From the NCBI GenBank assembly GCA_029864225.1, contig JAOTTU010000043.1, positions 1 to 14,219 of the forward strand: a DNA stretch of 14,219 bases, given 5' to 3'. The translations under genes were made by a program, and so were the position numbers. This DNA is from Gammaproteobacteria bacterium. GTDB taxonomy: Bacteria > Pseudomonadota > Gammaproteobacteria > UBA9214. This document shows positions 1-7,461 of the stretch, piece after piece; positions within the stretch are counted from its first letter, which is position 1; every line of letters starts with the position of its first letter. The notes below the pieces were generated by a model. That model searched no databases. It saw only the letters and a program-made list of their open reading frames with translations, and was not told the origin of the DNA.

Positions 1-1770
1 GCGACGCTATCACTAAGCCTCTATGACCTCAGGGTGCGCAGCAGTGCCGCTGAAGTCACCCTGCTCGGCAGTGACGGCCGCATCGTCGCATCGAGTAGCG
101 CCGACCTCACAGTTATCGTGCCCAGCCAACCGAGTGGTGAGATGCTGCAGGTGCTCCACGGCGGCAAGCACTATATCGGTCTCGACCCCGTCGGCGACTC
201 CGGCCTGTATGCGCGCGCGCTGGTGCCGGTGCAGTCTTCAAGGCAGGACAGCGAGGTCTATACGCTGCAGGCGCTGTTCACGGTTTCGGAAAGAATGAGC
301 CAGCTGGCCGATAGCGTCCAGTCGGCGTTTGCACATTACAATGAGCTTGCCTACCTGCGCACGCCGCTGAAGTTCAGCTACACACTGACACTGTCCATCG
401 TACTCGTGCTGAGCCTGCTGGCCGCTATATGGACCGCGTTTTTCTCGGCGCGCAGGCTGGTCGCGCCGGTCAGGGATCTGGCCGAGGCGACACGCGCGGT
501 GGCCGAGGGCGATTACAGCAAGCGTCTGCCGGTGGTCAGCAAGGATGAACTCGGTTTCCTGGCGCGTTCCTTTAATGACATGACGCGCCGCCTGTCCAGG
601 GCGCGTGACACTGCCCGCAAGAGCCAGCACCAGGTGGAAAGTCAGCGCGCCTACCTCGAGGCGGTGCTGGCCAATCTGTCATCGGGCGTCATAGGTCTGG
701 ATTCCAATCTGGTTATTCGTGCCGTCAACAGTGCCGCCCAGCAGAATCTCGGGGTCGATATCAAGCCCTACCTGGGCAAGGCCCTTGTCGATGTCGGAGA
801 AGACCATGCCTTCCTTGTCCCGCTCATCGAGGTGATTGCGAACAACTGTGGCAAGGACAAGCAGGCCTGGCAGGCCGAGATGTCGCTGTTTGGTGTCAAC
901 GGGCGTCAGATCCTGATTTGCCGGGGTACTTCGCTGAAGGGCGTGGGTTCTCGCCGCGGCAGCCAGGTCATCGTATTTGATGACGTCACCGCATTGATTC
1001 AGGCCCAGCGCGACTCGGCCTGGGGCGAGGTCGCACGGCGCCTGGCGCATGAGATAAAAAACCCGCTGACGCCAATCCAGCTTTCTGCCGAACGCCTGCG
1101 ACGCCGTTATATCGATCATATGGATAAGGATGACGTTGAGGTGTTGGACCGCGCCACGCGCACCATCGTCAACCAGGTCGAGGCCATGAAGAAAATGGTC
1201 AACGCCTTCAGTGAGTATGCACGCGCTCCAAATATCAGCATGGAGCCGATCGATCTGAACAAGCTCGCCAGTGAGGTGCTGGACCTGTACCGCGGGAGTG
1301 CAATCAATGCTGCGATCAGGGCAGAGCTGGACTCGGTGTGCCCCGCTGTCGAGGGTGATGCTGGCCGCCTCAGGCAGCTATTGCATAATCTCATCAAGAA
1401 TGCCCTGGAAGCGGTGAATGACCGGGATGATGCGCTGGTTTCCTTGACCACGCGCTGCGGCGGTGACGCCGATTCACGCTATGTCGAGGTCTGTGTTGAC
1501 GATAACGGGCCCGGTTTCGAGGAGAAGGTGCTGGAGAATCTGTTCGAGCCCTATGTGTCGACCAAGCCCAGGGGCAGCGGGCTGGGGCTGGCGATCGTGA
1601 AGAAGATTATCGAGGAGCATGGTGGCATGATTGCGGCTGAGACCAGCCCCGAGGGTGGCGCGCGTATCCGCATTCGCCTGCTGGTCTCCAGAACAGCCGC
1701 CGCTGGAGACACGGGGGATGACACAGACATGAATGACAGAACACGATCGGCCCGCGATGCTGGGCTATAA
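1..1770 (+). CDS. ntrY: NtrY-type membrane sensor histidine kinase (5' end missing)
   Basis: Sensor kinase of a two-component pair with the regulator that follows. The reading frame is open from the first base of the window, so the true start lies upstream. NtrY proteins usually run past 700 residues and 589 are present here. Counting from base 1, the visible order is: the end of a periplasmic sensor region, a membrane segment at about 126-148, a HAMP linker at about 148-200 (with the DELGFLARSFNDM pattern), a PAS-like region at about 215-325, the phospho-acceptor H-box AHEIKNPLTP with His350, the N-box NLIKNALEA (Asn467), the G1 box DDNGPGF near 500, and the G2 box GSGLGLAIVKK near 525. All kinase motifs look intact. 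The second half of an amino-terminal membrane region is presumably in the missing part. The input signal cannot be read from the sequence. The pairing with an NtrX regulator 68 bases downstream is the main reason for calling NtrY and not another PAS-HAMP kinase. Confidence 0.9.
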   Translation, partial: ATLSLSLYDLRVRSSAAEVTLLGSDGRIVASSSADLTVIVPSQPSGEMLQVLHGGKHYIGLDPVGDSGLYARALVPVQSSRQDSEVYTLQALFTVSERMSQLADSVQSAFAHYNELAYLRTPLKFSYTLTLSIVLVLSLLAAIWTAFFSARRLVAPVRDLAEATRAVAEGDYSKRLPVVSKDELGFLARSFNDMTRRLSRARDTARKSQHQVESQRAYLEAVLANLSSGVIGLDSNLVIRAVNSAAQQNLGVDIKPYLGKALVDVGEDHAFLVPLIEVIANNCGKDKQAWQAEMSLFGVNGRQILICRGTSLKGVGSRRGSQVIVFDDVTALIQAQRDSAWGEVARRLAHEIKNPLTPIQLSAERLRRRYIDHMDKDDVEVLDRATRTIVNQVEAMKKMVNAFSEYARAPNISMEPIDLNKLASEVLDLYRGSAINAAIRAELDSVCPAVEGDAGRLRQLLHNLIKNALEAVNDRDDALVSLTTRCGGDADSRYVEVCVDDNGPGFEEKVLENLFEPYVSTKPRGSGLGLAIVKKIIEEHGGMIAAETSPEGGARIRIRLLVSRTAAAGDTGDDTDMNDRTRSARDAGL

Positions 1771-1771
1771 T
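1766..1771 (+). promoter_or_regulatory. Possible sigma70 -10 element upstream of ntrX
   Basis: A perfect TATAAT overlaps the stop codon of the NtrY gene and lies about 70 bases before the NtrX start. No good -35 hexamer sits at 16-18 bases upstream (the closest, ATGACA at 1733-1738, is 27 bases away), and there is no TG extension. It may let ntrX be transcribed apart from ntrY, or may be chance. Confidence 0.2.
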
Positions 1772-1838
1772 GTGACACCTCGAGCCAGCAACGGTTGGCA
1801 GAATAACCCCGAATACCGCTAACAGTGAAAATCATAAA

Positions 1839-3209
1839 ATGACGGCACGCCACATCCTGGTTGTTGATGATGAGCCGGATATCCGCGAGCTTGTGCGCGA
1901 GATCCTCGAGGACGAAGGCTACACGGTCAGCACCGCCGAAAGCGGCGAGGCCGCCCGCAAGGCGCGGCGTGCGCGGCGTCCGGACCTGATTCTCCTTGAT
2001 ATATGGATGGAGGATGTCGACGGGATCAGCCTGCTGCGCGAGTGGTCGGAGGGCGCTGACCTGCCCTGCCCGGTCATCATGATGTCGGGCCATGGCACGG
2101 TAGAGACCGCGGTCGAGGCGACCCGGCTGGGGGCCTATGACTTTATTGAAAAGCCTATCTCCCTGGCCAAGTTGCTGCTGACAATCGAGCGCGCCTTCGA
2201 GAGCGAAAAGCTGCACAGGGAAAATGTCGGCCTGCGGCGCCAGGTGCAGCTGGTGCTGGAACCGGTCGGCAGAAGCCCGGCGATGGAACAGCTCCGGGAA
2301 CAGGCGCGGAAAATAGCCCAGCACACCAGCTGGGTGCTGATCGACGGCGAGCCGGGGACCGGCAAGGGTACATTTGCGCGCTATATCCACGAACAGAGCC
2401 AGCGTCGTGACGGCCCCTTTGTGGAGATAGCGGTCGGCTCCATCTCGGAGGTGAACTCGGCGGCCGAGCTGTTCGGTCATGAGGACGGTGAAAAGATTCA
2501 TTATGGTCGCCTGGAACAGGCTAATGGGGGCACGCTGTGCATCAGCGATATTGCCGATATGGATATGCAGACGCAAACCCGGCTGCTCAGCGTCTTCCAG
2601 ACAAATTCATTCACCCGCCTGGGCGGAGACGAGGATGTCGAGGTCGACCTGCGCTTGATTGCAACCACCCAGTGCAATCTCGAGGAGGAAGTGGCCGCGG
2701 GGCGGTTCCGCGACGATCTGTTTTATCACCTGAACGTGGTGCCGCTGCACATACCGGCATTGCGGAAGCATGCCGATGATGTGCATGACCTGCTGAATTT
2801 CTATATCGATTATTTCGTTAATAATGAAATGCTTGCCTACCGGCATTTCAGCGTGGCGGCACAGAACCGACTGCGCACCTACGAGTGGCCCGGCAATGTC
2901 CGCGAGCTCAAGAACCTGGTGCAGCGCCTGCTGATCCTGGGCTCGGGTGAGGAAATCGGGATAGACGAGATCGAGCAGTCCATCTCCAGGCTGGCGACGC
3001 CGTCCACTGGCCAGGGTACTGTGCCGCAGGCTTATGATCTGCCGTTGCGCGAGGCGCGTGAGCAGTTTGAAAAGAACTACCTGGAGCACCAGTTGAGTGC
3101 TGCGGGCGGCAGCGTGGGCAAACTGGCAAAGCGGGTCGGCATGGAGCGTACCCATCTGTACCGTAAACTGCGTGCGCTCGGCATTGACCACAAAAAGGGG
3201 GCAGAGTGA
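1839..3209 (+). CDS. ntrX: NtrX-type response regulator with degenerate AAA+ domain
   Basis: DNA-binding response regulator, partner of the NtrY-type kinase. At 456 residues it has the full NtrC-family layout. Receiver domain 1-120: acidic pocket Asp10/Asp11, phospho-acceptor Asp54, Ser83 and Lys105. AAA+ domain about 143-380: Walker A GEPGTGKG at 170-177. FIS-type helix-turn-helix at about 420-450, ending THLYRKLRALGI. The AAA+ domain is damaged where it should touch sigma54. The GAFTGA loop is absent: GHEDG at 213-217 is followed after five residues by GRLEQA, about five residues shorter than NtrC. Walker B reads LCISDI where LFLDEI is usual. The second arginine of the FREDLYYRL stretch is His297. 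Receiver and DNA-binding parts look normal. I infer a regulator that binds DNA on phosphorylation but does not remodel sigma54 polymerase; some described NtrX proteins also lack GAFTGA. No clear ribosome binding site precedes the ATG. Confidence 0.9.
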   Translation: MTARHILVVDDEPDIRELVREILEDEGYTVSTAESGEAARKARRARRPDLILLDIWMEDVDGISLLREWSEGADLPCPVIMMSGHGTVETAVEATRLGAYDFIEKPISLAKLLLTIERAFESEKLHRENVGLRRQVQLVLEPVGRSPAMEQLREQARKIAQHTSWVLIDGEPGTGKGTFARYIHEQSQRRDGPFVEIAVGSISEVNSAAELFGHEDGEKIHYGRLEQANGGTLCISDIADMDMQTQTRLLSVFQTNSFTRLGGDEDVEVDLRLIATTQCNLEEEVAAGRFRDDLFYHLNVVPLHIPALRKHADDVHDLLNFYIDYFVNNEMLAYRHFSVAAQNRLRTYEWPGNVRELKNLVQRLLILGSGEEIGIDEIEQSISRLATPSTGQGTVPQAYDLPLREAREQFEKNYLEHQLSAAGGSVGKLAKRVGMERTHLYRKLRALGIDHKKGAE

Positions 3210-3210
3210 T

Positions 3211-3230
3211 GGCAGGGACTGCGCCCTGCC
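3211..3230 (+). repeat. Hairpin between ntrX and trkA
   Basis: A perfect 7-base inverted repeat, GGCAGGG and CCCTGCC, with a 6-base loop, starts one base after the ntrX stop. The following bases are C/T-rich but have no run of T, so it is a poor intrinsic terminator. GGGGCAG at 3198-3204 can instead pair with CTGCCCC at 3226-3232, giving a mutually exclusive fold. It may reduce read-through into trkA or protect a processed mRNA end. Confidence 0.35.
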
Positions 3231-3278
3231 CCGGCCTTCCTTTAGCGTGATTCCACAACCCGTTTATCATTCCAGCCA

Positions 3279-4652
3279 ATGAAGATAATCATACTCGGTG
3301 CAGGCCAGGTCGGTTCATCCGTTGCTGCCAACCTGGCGAGTGAGGCCAACGACATTACCATCGTCGATGAGAATTCAGCGGTGCTGCAAGACTTGCAGGA
3401 TCGCCTGGATATTCGCACGGTGACCGGCCATGCCTCCCATCCCGATACCCTGGCACAGGCAGGTGCCGATGATGCCGACCTGGTGCTGGCGGTTACCAGC
3501 AGCGACGAGACCAACATGATTGCCTGCCAGGTGGCCTACACCCTGTTTCACACGCCCACCAAGATCGCCCGGGTGCGCTCGCTGGAGTATCTCAACCATT
3601 CGCGGCTGTTCACCCAGGAGGCCCTGCCGGTGGACGTACTGATCAGCCCGGAACAGCTGGTCACGGATTATATCGAGCGCCTGATCGAGAACCCCGGCGC
3701 CCTGCAGGTACTCGACTTTGCCGGGGGCCGGGTACAGCTGGTCGCGGTCCGTGCATACCATGGCGGGCCGCTGGTGGGGCACGAACTGCGAACCCTGAAA
3801 GAGCACCTCCCGGGCGCCGATGCACGGGTTGCAGCAATCTTTCGCGGCGGCCGGCATATCGTGCCCACCGGTGACACGATCATCGAGGTCGATGATGAAG
3901 TCTTCTTTGTCGCCGCGCGCAAGCATATCCGCCGGGTGATGAGCGAACTGCGCAAACTGGACAAGCCGGTGAAGCGGGTGATGCTGGCGGGCGGTGGCAA
4001 TATTGGCATGCGGCTTGCCTCGGCAATAGAACAGCGTTACCAGATCAAGATCATCGAACACAACGAAGAGCGTACCCGCCGCCTGTCGGAGACGCTCGAT
4101 CGGTCCATTGTGTTGCTGGGCGATGCCGCCGACGAAGAGCTGCTGCTGGATGAGAACATCGAGAATACCGATGTGTTCTGCGCCCTGACCAACGATGAGG
4201 AGGCCAATATCCTCTCCGCGATGCTGGCCAAGCGCCTCGGGGCGCGCAAGGTCATGTCGCTGATCAACCGGGCCTCCTACGTCGACCTGGTGCAGAGCCA
4301 GACTATCGATATTGCCATTTCTCCCCAGCAGGCCACTATCGGCAGCCTGTTGACGCATGTGCGTCGTGGCGACGTCGTGGTGGTTCATTCGCTGCGGCGC
4401 GGTGCAGCCGAGGCAATCGAGGCCGTCGCCCACGGCGACCGGGACAGTTCCAAAGTCGTCGGCCGGGCCATCGAGGAGATCAAGCTGCCGCGTGGCACCA
4501 CCATCGGTGCCATCGTGCGCGGCGAAGAGGTAATCATTGCGCACCATGACACCGTCATCGAATCCGATGACCACGTCATCCTGTTCCTGTCCAACAAGAA
4601 ATGTATCCAGGATGTGGAGCGCCTGTTCCAGGTAGGCGTTACCTTCTTTTGA
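3279..4652 (+). CDS. trkA: TrkA, NAD-binding regulatory subunit of Trk potassium uptake
   Basis: Cytoplasmic peripheral protein that gates the TrkH potassium channel by binding NAD(H) or ATP. The length, 457 residues, matches E. coli TrkA (458). It has two tandem RCK units. The first begins with the Rossmann motif GAGQVGSSVA at residues 6-15, with the acidic end of the second strand in TIVDEN. The second begins near residue 230 with AGGGNIGMRLA and carries IIEHNEERTRRL and GDAADEELL. Each is followed by a TrkA-C domain, at about 140-225 and 370-457. The ATG is directly before the first beta strand, where TrkA proteins normally start. No good Shine-Dalgarno is visible. trkH follows after 32 bases, so the two subunits are probably co-transcribed. 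Nothing is missing or broken. Confidence 0.96.
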   Translation: MKIIILGAGQVGSSVAANLASEANDITIVDENSAVLQDLQDRLDIRTVTGHASHPDTLAQAGADDADLVLAVTSSDETNMIACQVAYTLFHTPTKIARVRSLEYLNHSRLFTQEALPVDVLISPEQLVTDYIERLIENPGALQVLDFAGGRVQLVAVRAYHGGPLVGHELRTLKEHLPGADARVAAIFRGGRHIVPTGDTIIEVDDEVFFVAARKHIRRVMSELRKLDKPVKRVMLAGGGNIGMRLASAIEQRYQIKIIEHNEERTRRLSETLDRSIVLLGDAADEELLLDENIENTDVFCALTNDEEANILSAMLAKRLGARKVMSLINRASYVDLVQSQTIDIAISPQQATIGSLLTHVRRGDVVVVHSLRRGAAEAIEAVAHGDRDSSKVVGRAIEEIKLPRGTTIGAIVRGEEVIIAHHDTVIESDDHVILFLSNKKCIQDVERLFQVGVTFF

Positions 4653-4684
4653 GTTACCCGGTGCTGCGTCGGTACTATTAAGTC

Positions 4685-6136
4685 ATGCACTTTTTATCAA
4701 TCCAACGACTGCTGGGTCTGATGCTCATGTTGTTCAGTGCGGCATTGCTGCCCCCGGTCGTGGTCTCATGGCTCTATCACGACGGTGAGATGCAGGTGTT
4801 TCTCACCGGCGCGGCCGCGGTGTTCGGGCTTGGGTTGCTGTGCTGGCTGCCGGCCCAGGGCTCCAGGGAGGAGCTGCGCGTCCGCGACGGGTTCCTGGTG
4901 GTGGTGATGTTCTGGCTGGTGCTGGGGCTGGCAGGTGCATTGCCTCTGGCGCTGTCCGAGCGGCCCGTCATGTCGATTACCGACGCGGTTTTCGAGTCGA
5001 TTTCCGGACTGACGACTACCGGCGCCACGGTAATCACCGGGCTGGACAAGCTGCCCGCCTCGATCCTGTTCTACCGCCAGCAGCTGCAATGGCTGGGGGG
5101 AATGGGGATCATCGTCCTGGCAGTGGCCATCATGCCGATGCTGGGCGTTGGCGGCATGCAGCTGTACCGTGCGGAAACCCCTGGCCCGCTGAAGGATACC
5201 AAGCTTACGCCACGCATTACCGAGACCGCCAAGGCGCTCTGGTATATCTATCTGGGATTGACCATCGTCTGCGGGGGGTGTTACTGGCTGGCAGGCATGA
5301 GCGCCTTCGATGCTATCGGGCACAGCTTTTCGACCGTCGCCATTGGCGGGTTCTCGACCCATGACCTGAGTATCGGCTATTTCAAAAGCTCGACCATCGA
5401 GATGATTGCCGTCGTATTCATGCTGCTCGCGGGCATGAATTATGCCTTGCACTTTCTGTCCTGGCGGTCGTTGAGCCTGAAGCCCTATATCAAGGACACG
5501 GAGGTCAAGGCCTATCTCGGCGTGATCGCCATGCTGATCGCCATCACCGTGGTCTACCTCTACTACACCCACACCTTTGTTTATTTTTCGGAGGCCCTGC
5601 ACCAGGGCCTGTTCCAGGCAGTGTCCATTGCCACCACAACCGGCTTCACCACCTCCGAATATTACGAGTGGCCCGGTTTCCTGCCGGTGCTGCTGCTGTT
5701 CGCAAGCTTTATCGGGGGTTGTACCGGCTCGACCGGTGGCGGCATGAAGGTGATCCGTTTCGTGTTACTGATCAAGCAGGGCCGGCGCGAACTCATGCGG
5801 CTGGTGCATCCCAATGCGCAGATGCCGGTCAAGGTCGGCCACAAACCCATGCCGGACCGCGTGGTGAATGCCGTGTGGGGGTTCTTCGCCGCCTACGTTG
5901 GCAGCTTTGTCACCATCATGCTGTTCCTGATGGCCACCGGCCTGGACCAGGTCACGGCTTTTTCGGCCGTCGCCGCGTGCATGAACAATCTGGGCCCGGG
6001 GCTTGGCAACGTGGGCGGCAATTATGTCGAGATCAATGATCCGGCGAAATGGGCGCTCAGTTTTGCCATGCTGCTTGGCAGGCTCGAGGTCTTTACCCTG
6101 TTGATACTCTTTACCCGTACGTTCTGGCGCCGCTGA
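4685..6136 (+). CDS. trkH: TrkH, potassium channel subunit of Trk uptake system
   Basis: Inner-membrane potassium-conducting subunit that works with TrkA. The 483 residues equal E. coli TrkH in length. The protein is strongly hydrophobic, with paired membrane helices from residue 5 to the end. The four selectivity-filter loops of the SKT superfamily can be read in order: LTTTGATV (109-116), STVAIGGFS (216-224), ATTTGFTT (316-323) and NNLGPGLG (434-441). Each places a glycine at the filter position. GGCTGSTGGGMK at 344-355 is the conserved loop in the middle of the third membrane-pore-membrane repeat, which closes the pore from the inside. The ATG at 4685 is chosen because the first helix begins right after it. 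A strong ribosome site is not visible. The next gene starts on the base following the stop codon, so translation may be coupled. Confidence 0.96.
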   Translation: MHFLSIQRLLGLMLMLFSAALLPPVVVSWLYHDGEMQVFLTGAAAVFGLGLLCWLPAQGSREELRVRDGFLVVVMFWLVLGLAGALPLALSERPVMSITDAVFESISGLTTTGATVITGLDKLPASILFYRQQLQWLGGMGIIVLAVAIMPMLGVGGMQLYRAETPGPLKDTKLTPRITETAKALWYIYLGLTIVCGGCYWLAGMSAFDAIGHSFSTVAIGGFSTHDLSIGYFKSSTIEMIAVVFMLLAGMNYALHFLSWRSLSLKPYIKDTEVKAYLGVIAMLIAITVVYLYYTHTFVYFSEALHQGLFQAVSIATTTGFTTSEYYEWPGFLPVLLLFASFIGGCTGSTGGGMKVIRFVLLIKQGRRELMRLVHPNAQMPVKVGHKPMPDRVVNAVWGFFAAYVGSFVTIMLFLMATGLDQVTAFSAVAACMNNLGPGLGNVGGNYVEINDPAKWALSFAMLLGRLEVFTLLILFTRTFWRR

Positions 6137-6460
6137 ATGGGAATGATCGAAAACCTCCAGGCCCTGCTGGCCAACGGCCAGGACAATGCCTTGCTGCGCT
6201 TCAGCCTGGGCAGTGCACTGCTCAAGCGCGGGGATGCCGAGCAGGCCGTCGAACATCTTGCACAGGCGGTCAGGCAGGACCCGGAATACTCGGCCGCCTG
6301 GAAGGTTTATGGCAAGGCCCTGCAGGCACTGGGAGAGCCGGCAGAGGCCATCCACGCCTACGCAAGCGGTATCGCAGCGGCCGAGCGCAAGGGCGACAAG
6401 CAGGCGGCGAAAGAAATGCAGGTGTTTCTCAGGCGCCTGCAGAAAGCGGCCGGCAGCTAG
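6137..6460 (+). CDS. Small tetratricopeptide-repeat protein
   Basis: A 107-residue protein made almost entirely of TPR helices. The first repeat runs from about residue 18 to 51 and includes LGSALLKRGDAEQAVEHLAQA. The second runs from about 52 to 86 and includes YGKALQALGEPAEAIHAYASG. A final helix is rich in Lys, Arg and Gln. There is no signal peptide or membrane segment, so a cytoplasmic scaffold or adaptor is likely. The partner is unknown. The ATG abuts the trkH stop codon (TGA then ATG), which points to translational coupling with trkH. A second in-frame ATG two codons later is an equally possible start. The gene ends 15 bases from the convergent acyltransferase gene, and I see no terminator between them. 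Confidence 0.8.
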   Translation: MGMIENLQALLANGQDNALLRFSLGSALLKRGDAEQAVEHLAQAVRQDPEYSAAWKVYGKALQALGEPAEAIHAYASGIAAAERKGDKQAAKEMQVFLRRLQKAAGS

Positions 6461-6475
6461 GCGTGTCATTGTGCT

Positions 6476-7354
6476 TCAGTAGAGGGGTGCCTCGCCCTCC
6501 GGCCTTGTCTTGAAGCGCCGGTAGCCCCACTGATACTGCGCGGGACATTCCCTGATCAGGCCCTCGACGCACCGGTTCATGGCGGCCGTCGCTGCGGCGG
6601 CATCATCCAAATAGATCTCCTCCGATGCCGGTCGAAAATGCAGGTGGTAGCCTCGCCCCCAGGACAGTCGTTCGCACCAAACAAAGACAATGGGCGCGTC
6701 GCTCTTTTTTGCCAGGCGGGTGAGGAACACCATGGTGTAGGCAGGTATACCGAAAAACGGGGCGAAGGTCCCGTTGCCGGTATGCGGTTCCTGGTCGGGC
6801 AGCATGGCCACGGCACCCCCTTGTCCCAGTTCCCGGTAAAGCGCACGGATGCCGCCGGGCGTGGTCGGCACGTAGTTGGCGCCTACGCGGCTGCGTGCCT
6901 TGCGCACCAGATCCTCCAGTTCGGGGATGCGCAACGGTCGGTAGAGACAGGTTATGTTGTAGTGGGCGGCACAATACAGGCCGGTTGCTTCCCAGGCGCC
7001 GAGGTGGGGCGTGGCCAGGATCACGCCGCCGCCGGTGCGCATGGCCGCTTCAACCAGGCTGTTGCCATCAGTCTTGCGGATGAGTTTCAGTGCCCTGGAC
7101 CCCGGGCGGATCCAGAGTGCACTGGTTTCGATGACCGTCTTGCCGGTCTCGATCAGGCTTTTGTGCAGCAGCCGGTGTTGCCGGCGCGGGGACCATTGCG
7201 GGTAACACAGGCCGATATTGATGGCCGCATCATGGCGGGTTCGGTTTGGTATCAGTATCAGGCCCCAGCCGACGAGTACACCCAGGCCGTGGATGACCGG
7301 TAGCGGTAGCCAGGCACAGACGGTCAGAATGGTTTTTATCAGCAACAGGCGCAT
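6476..7354 (-). CDS. LpxL/HtrB-family lysophospholipid (lipid A) acyltransferase
   Basis: Inner-membrane acyltransferase of the family that adds secondary acyl chains to Kdo2-lipid IVA from acyl-ACP. It has 292 residues, slightly shorter than E. coli LpxL (306). Visible marks: an amino-terminal hydrophobic anchor (residues 4-36), the catalytic HxxxxE motif HLGAWE with His117 and Glu122, the LYRPL motif at 137-141, MLPDQEP at 184-190, the FFGIPAYT stretch at 200-207, and the family's carboxyl signature YQWGYRRFKTRPEGE. Everything needed for activity looks present. The acyl chain and position (LpxL, LpxM or LpxP type) cannot be told from sequence alone, so no symbol is given. It is convergent with the TPR gene and lies 107 bases downstream of the PP-loop gene. 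The spacer is very AT-rich and may hold a separate promoter. No good Shine-Dalgarno precedes the ATG. Confidence 0.9.
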   Translation of the reverse strand: MRLLLIKTILTVCAWLPLPVIHGLGVLVGWGLILIPNRTRHDAAINIGLCYPQWSPRRQHRLLHKSLIETGKTVIETSALWIRPGSRALKLIRKTDGNSLVEAAMRTGGGVILATPHLGAWEATGLYCAAHYNITCLYRPLRIPELEDLVRKARSRVGANYVPTTPGGIRALYRELGQGGAVAMLPDQEPHTGNGTFAPFFGIPAYTMVFLTRLAKKSDAPIVFVWCERLSWGRGYHLHFRPASEEIYLDDAAAATAAMNRCVEGLIRECPAQYQWGYRRFKTRPEGEAPLY

Positions 7355-7461
7355 TTTATGAATTATTAGTTCTCTATTCCCACATTAATCATATTATTTT
7401 GTGTATATAATCAATAATATCCATAAATTAAAAATAATATTTAAAGTGGTAAATATATTTA
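7355..7461. other. Very AT-rich intergenic segment with inverted repeats
   Basis: This 107-base spacer between two minus-strand genes is almost entirely A and T, in contrast with the GC-rich genes on both sides. ATATTATTTT at 7391-7400 and AAAATAATAT at 7431-7440 form a perfect 10-base inverted repeat. AATAATAT at 7413-7420 is a third copy of the same core. Possible roles are promoter DNA or a site for a nucleoid protein that binds AT tracts. Chance matches are more likely than usual in such biased sequence. Confidence 0.5.
7388..7414 (-). promoter_or_regulatory. Candidate sigma70 promoter for the acyltransferase gene
   Basis: On the minus strand, TTGATT (7414 to 7409) and TATGAT (7393 to 7388) are separated by 15 bases, a little short for sigma70. 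The predicted start would lie about 27 bases before the acyltransferase ATG. The whole spacer is so AT-rich that several other -10-like words exist, so the exact choice is weak. Confidence 0.3.

Noticed and set aside
1551..2576. Long minus-strand frame opposite the ntrY end and ntrX
   Set aside because: It crosses two well-supported plus-strand genes and has no family resemblance or ribosome site.
3375..4574. Long open frame of 399 codons on the minus strand opposite trkA
   Set aside because: The plus-strand TrkA is full length with all motifs. The antisense frame has low-complexity Asp/His/Gln-rich content typical of the complement of GC-rich genes, and no recognisable domain.
4766..5602. 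Minus-strand frame opposite trkH
   Set aside because: Rich in His, Gln and Arg as expected from the complement of a hydrophobic membrane protein. TrkH itself is intact.
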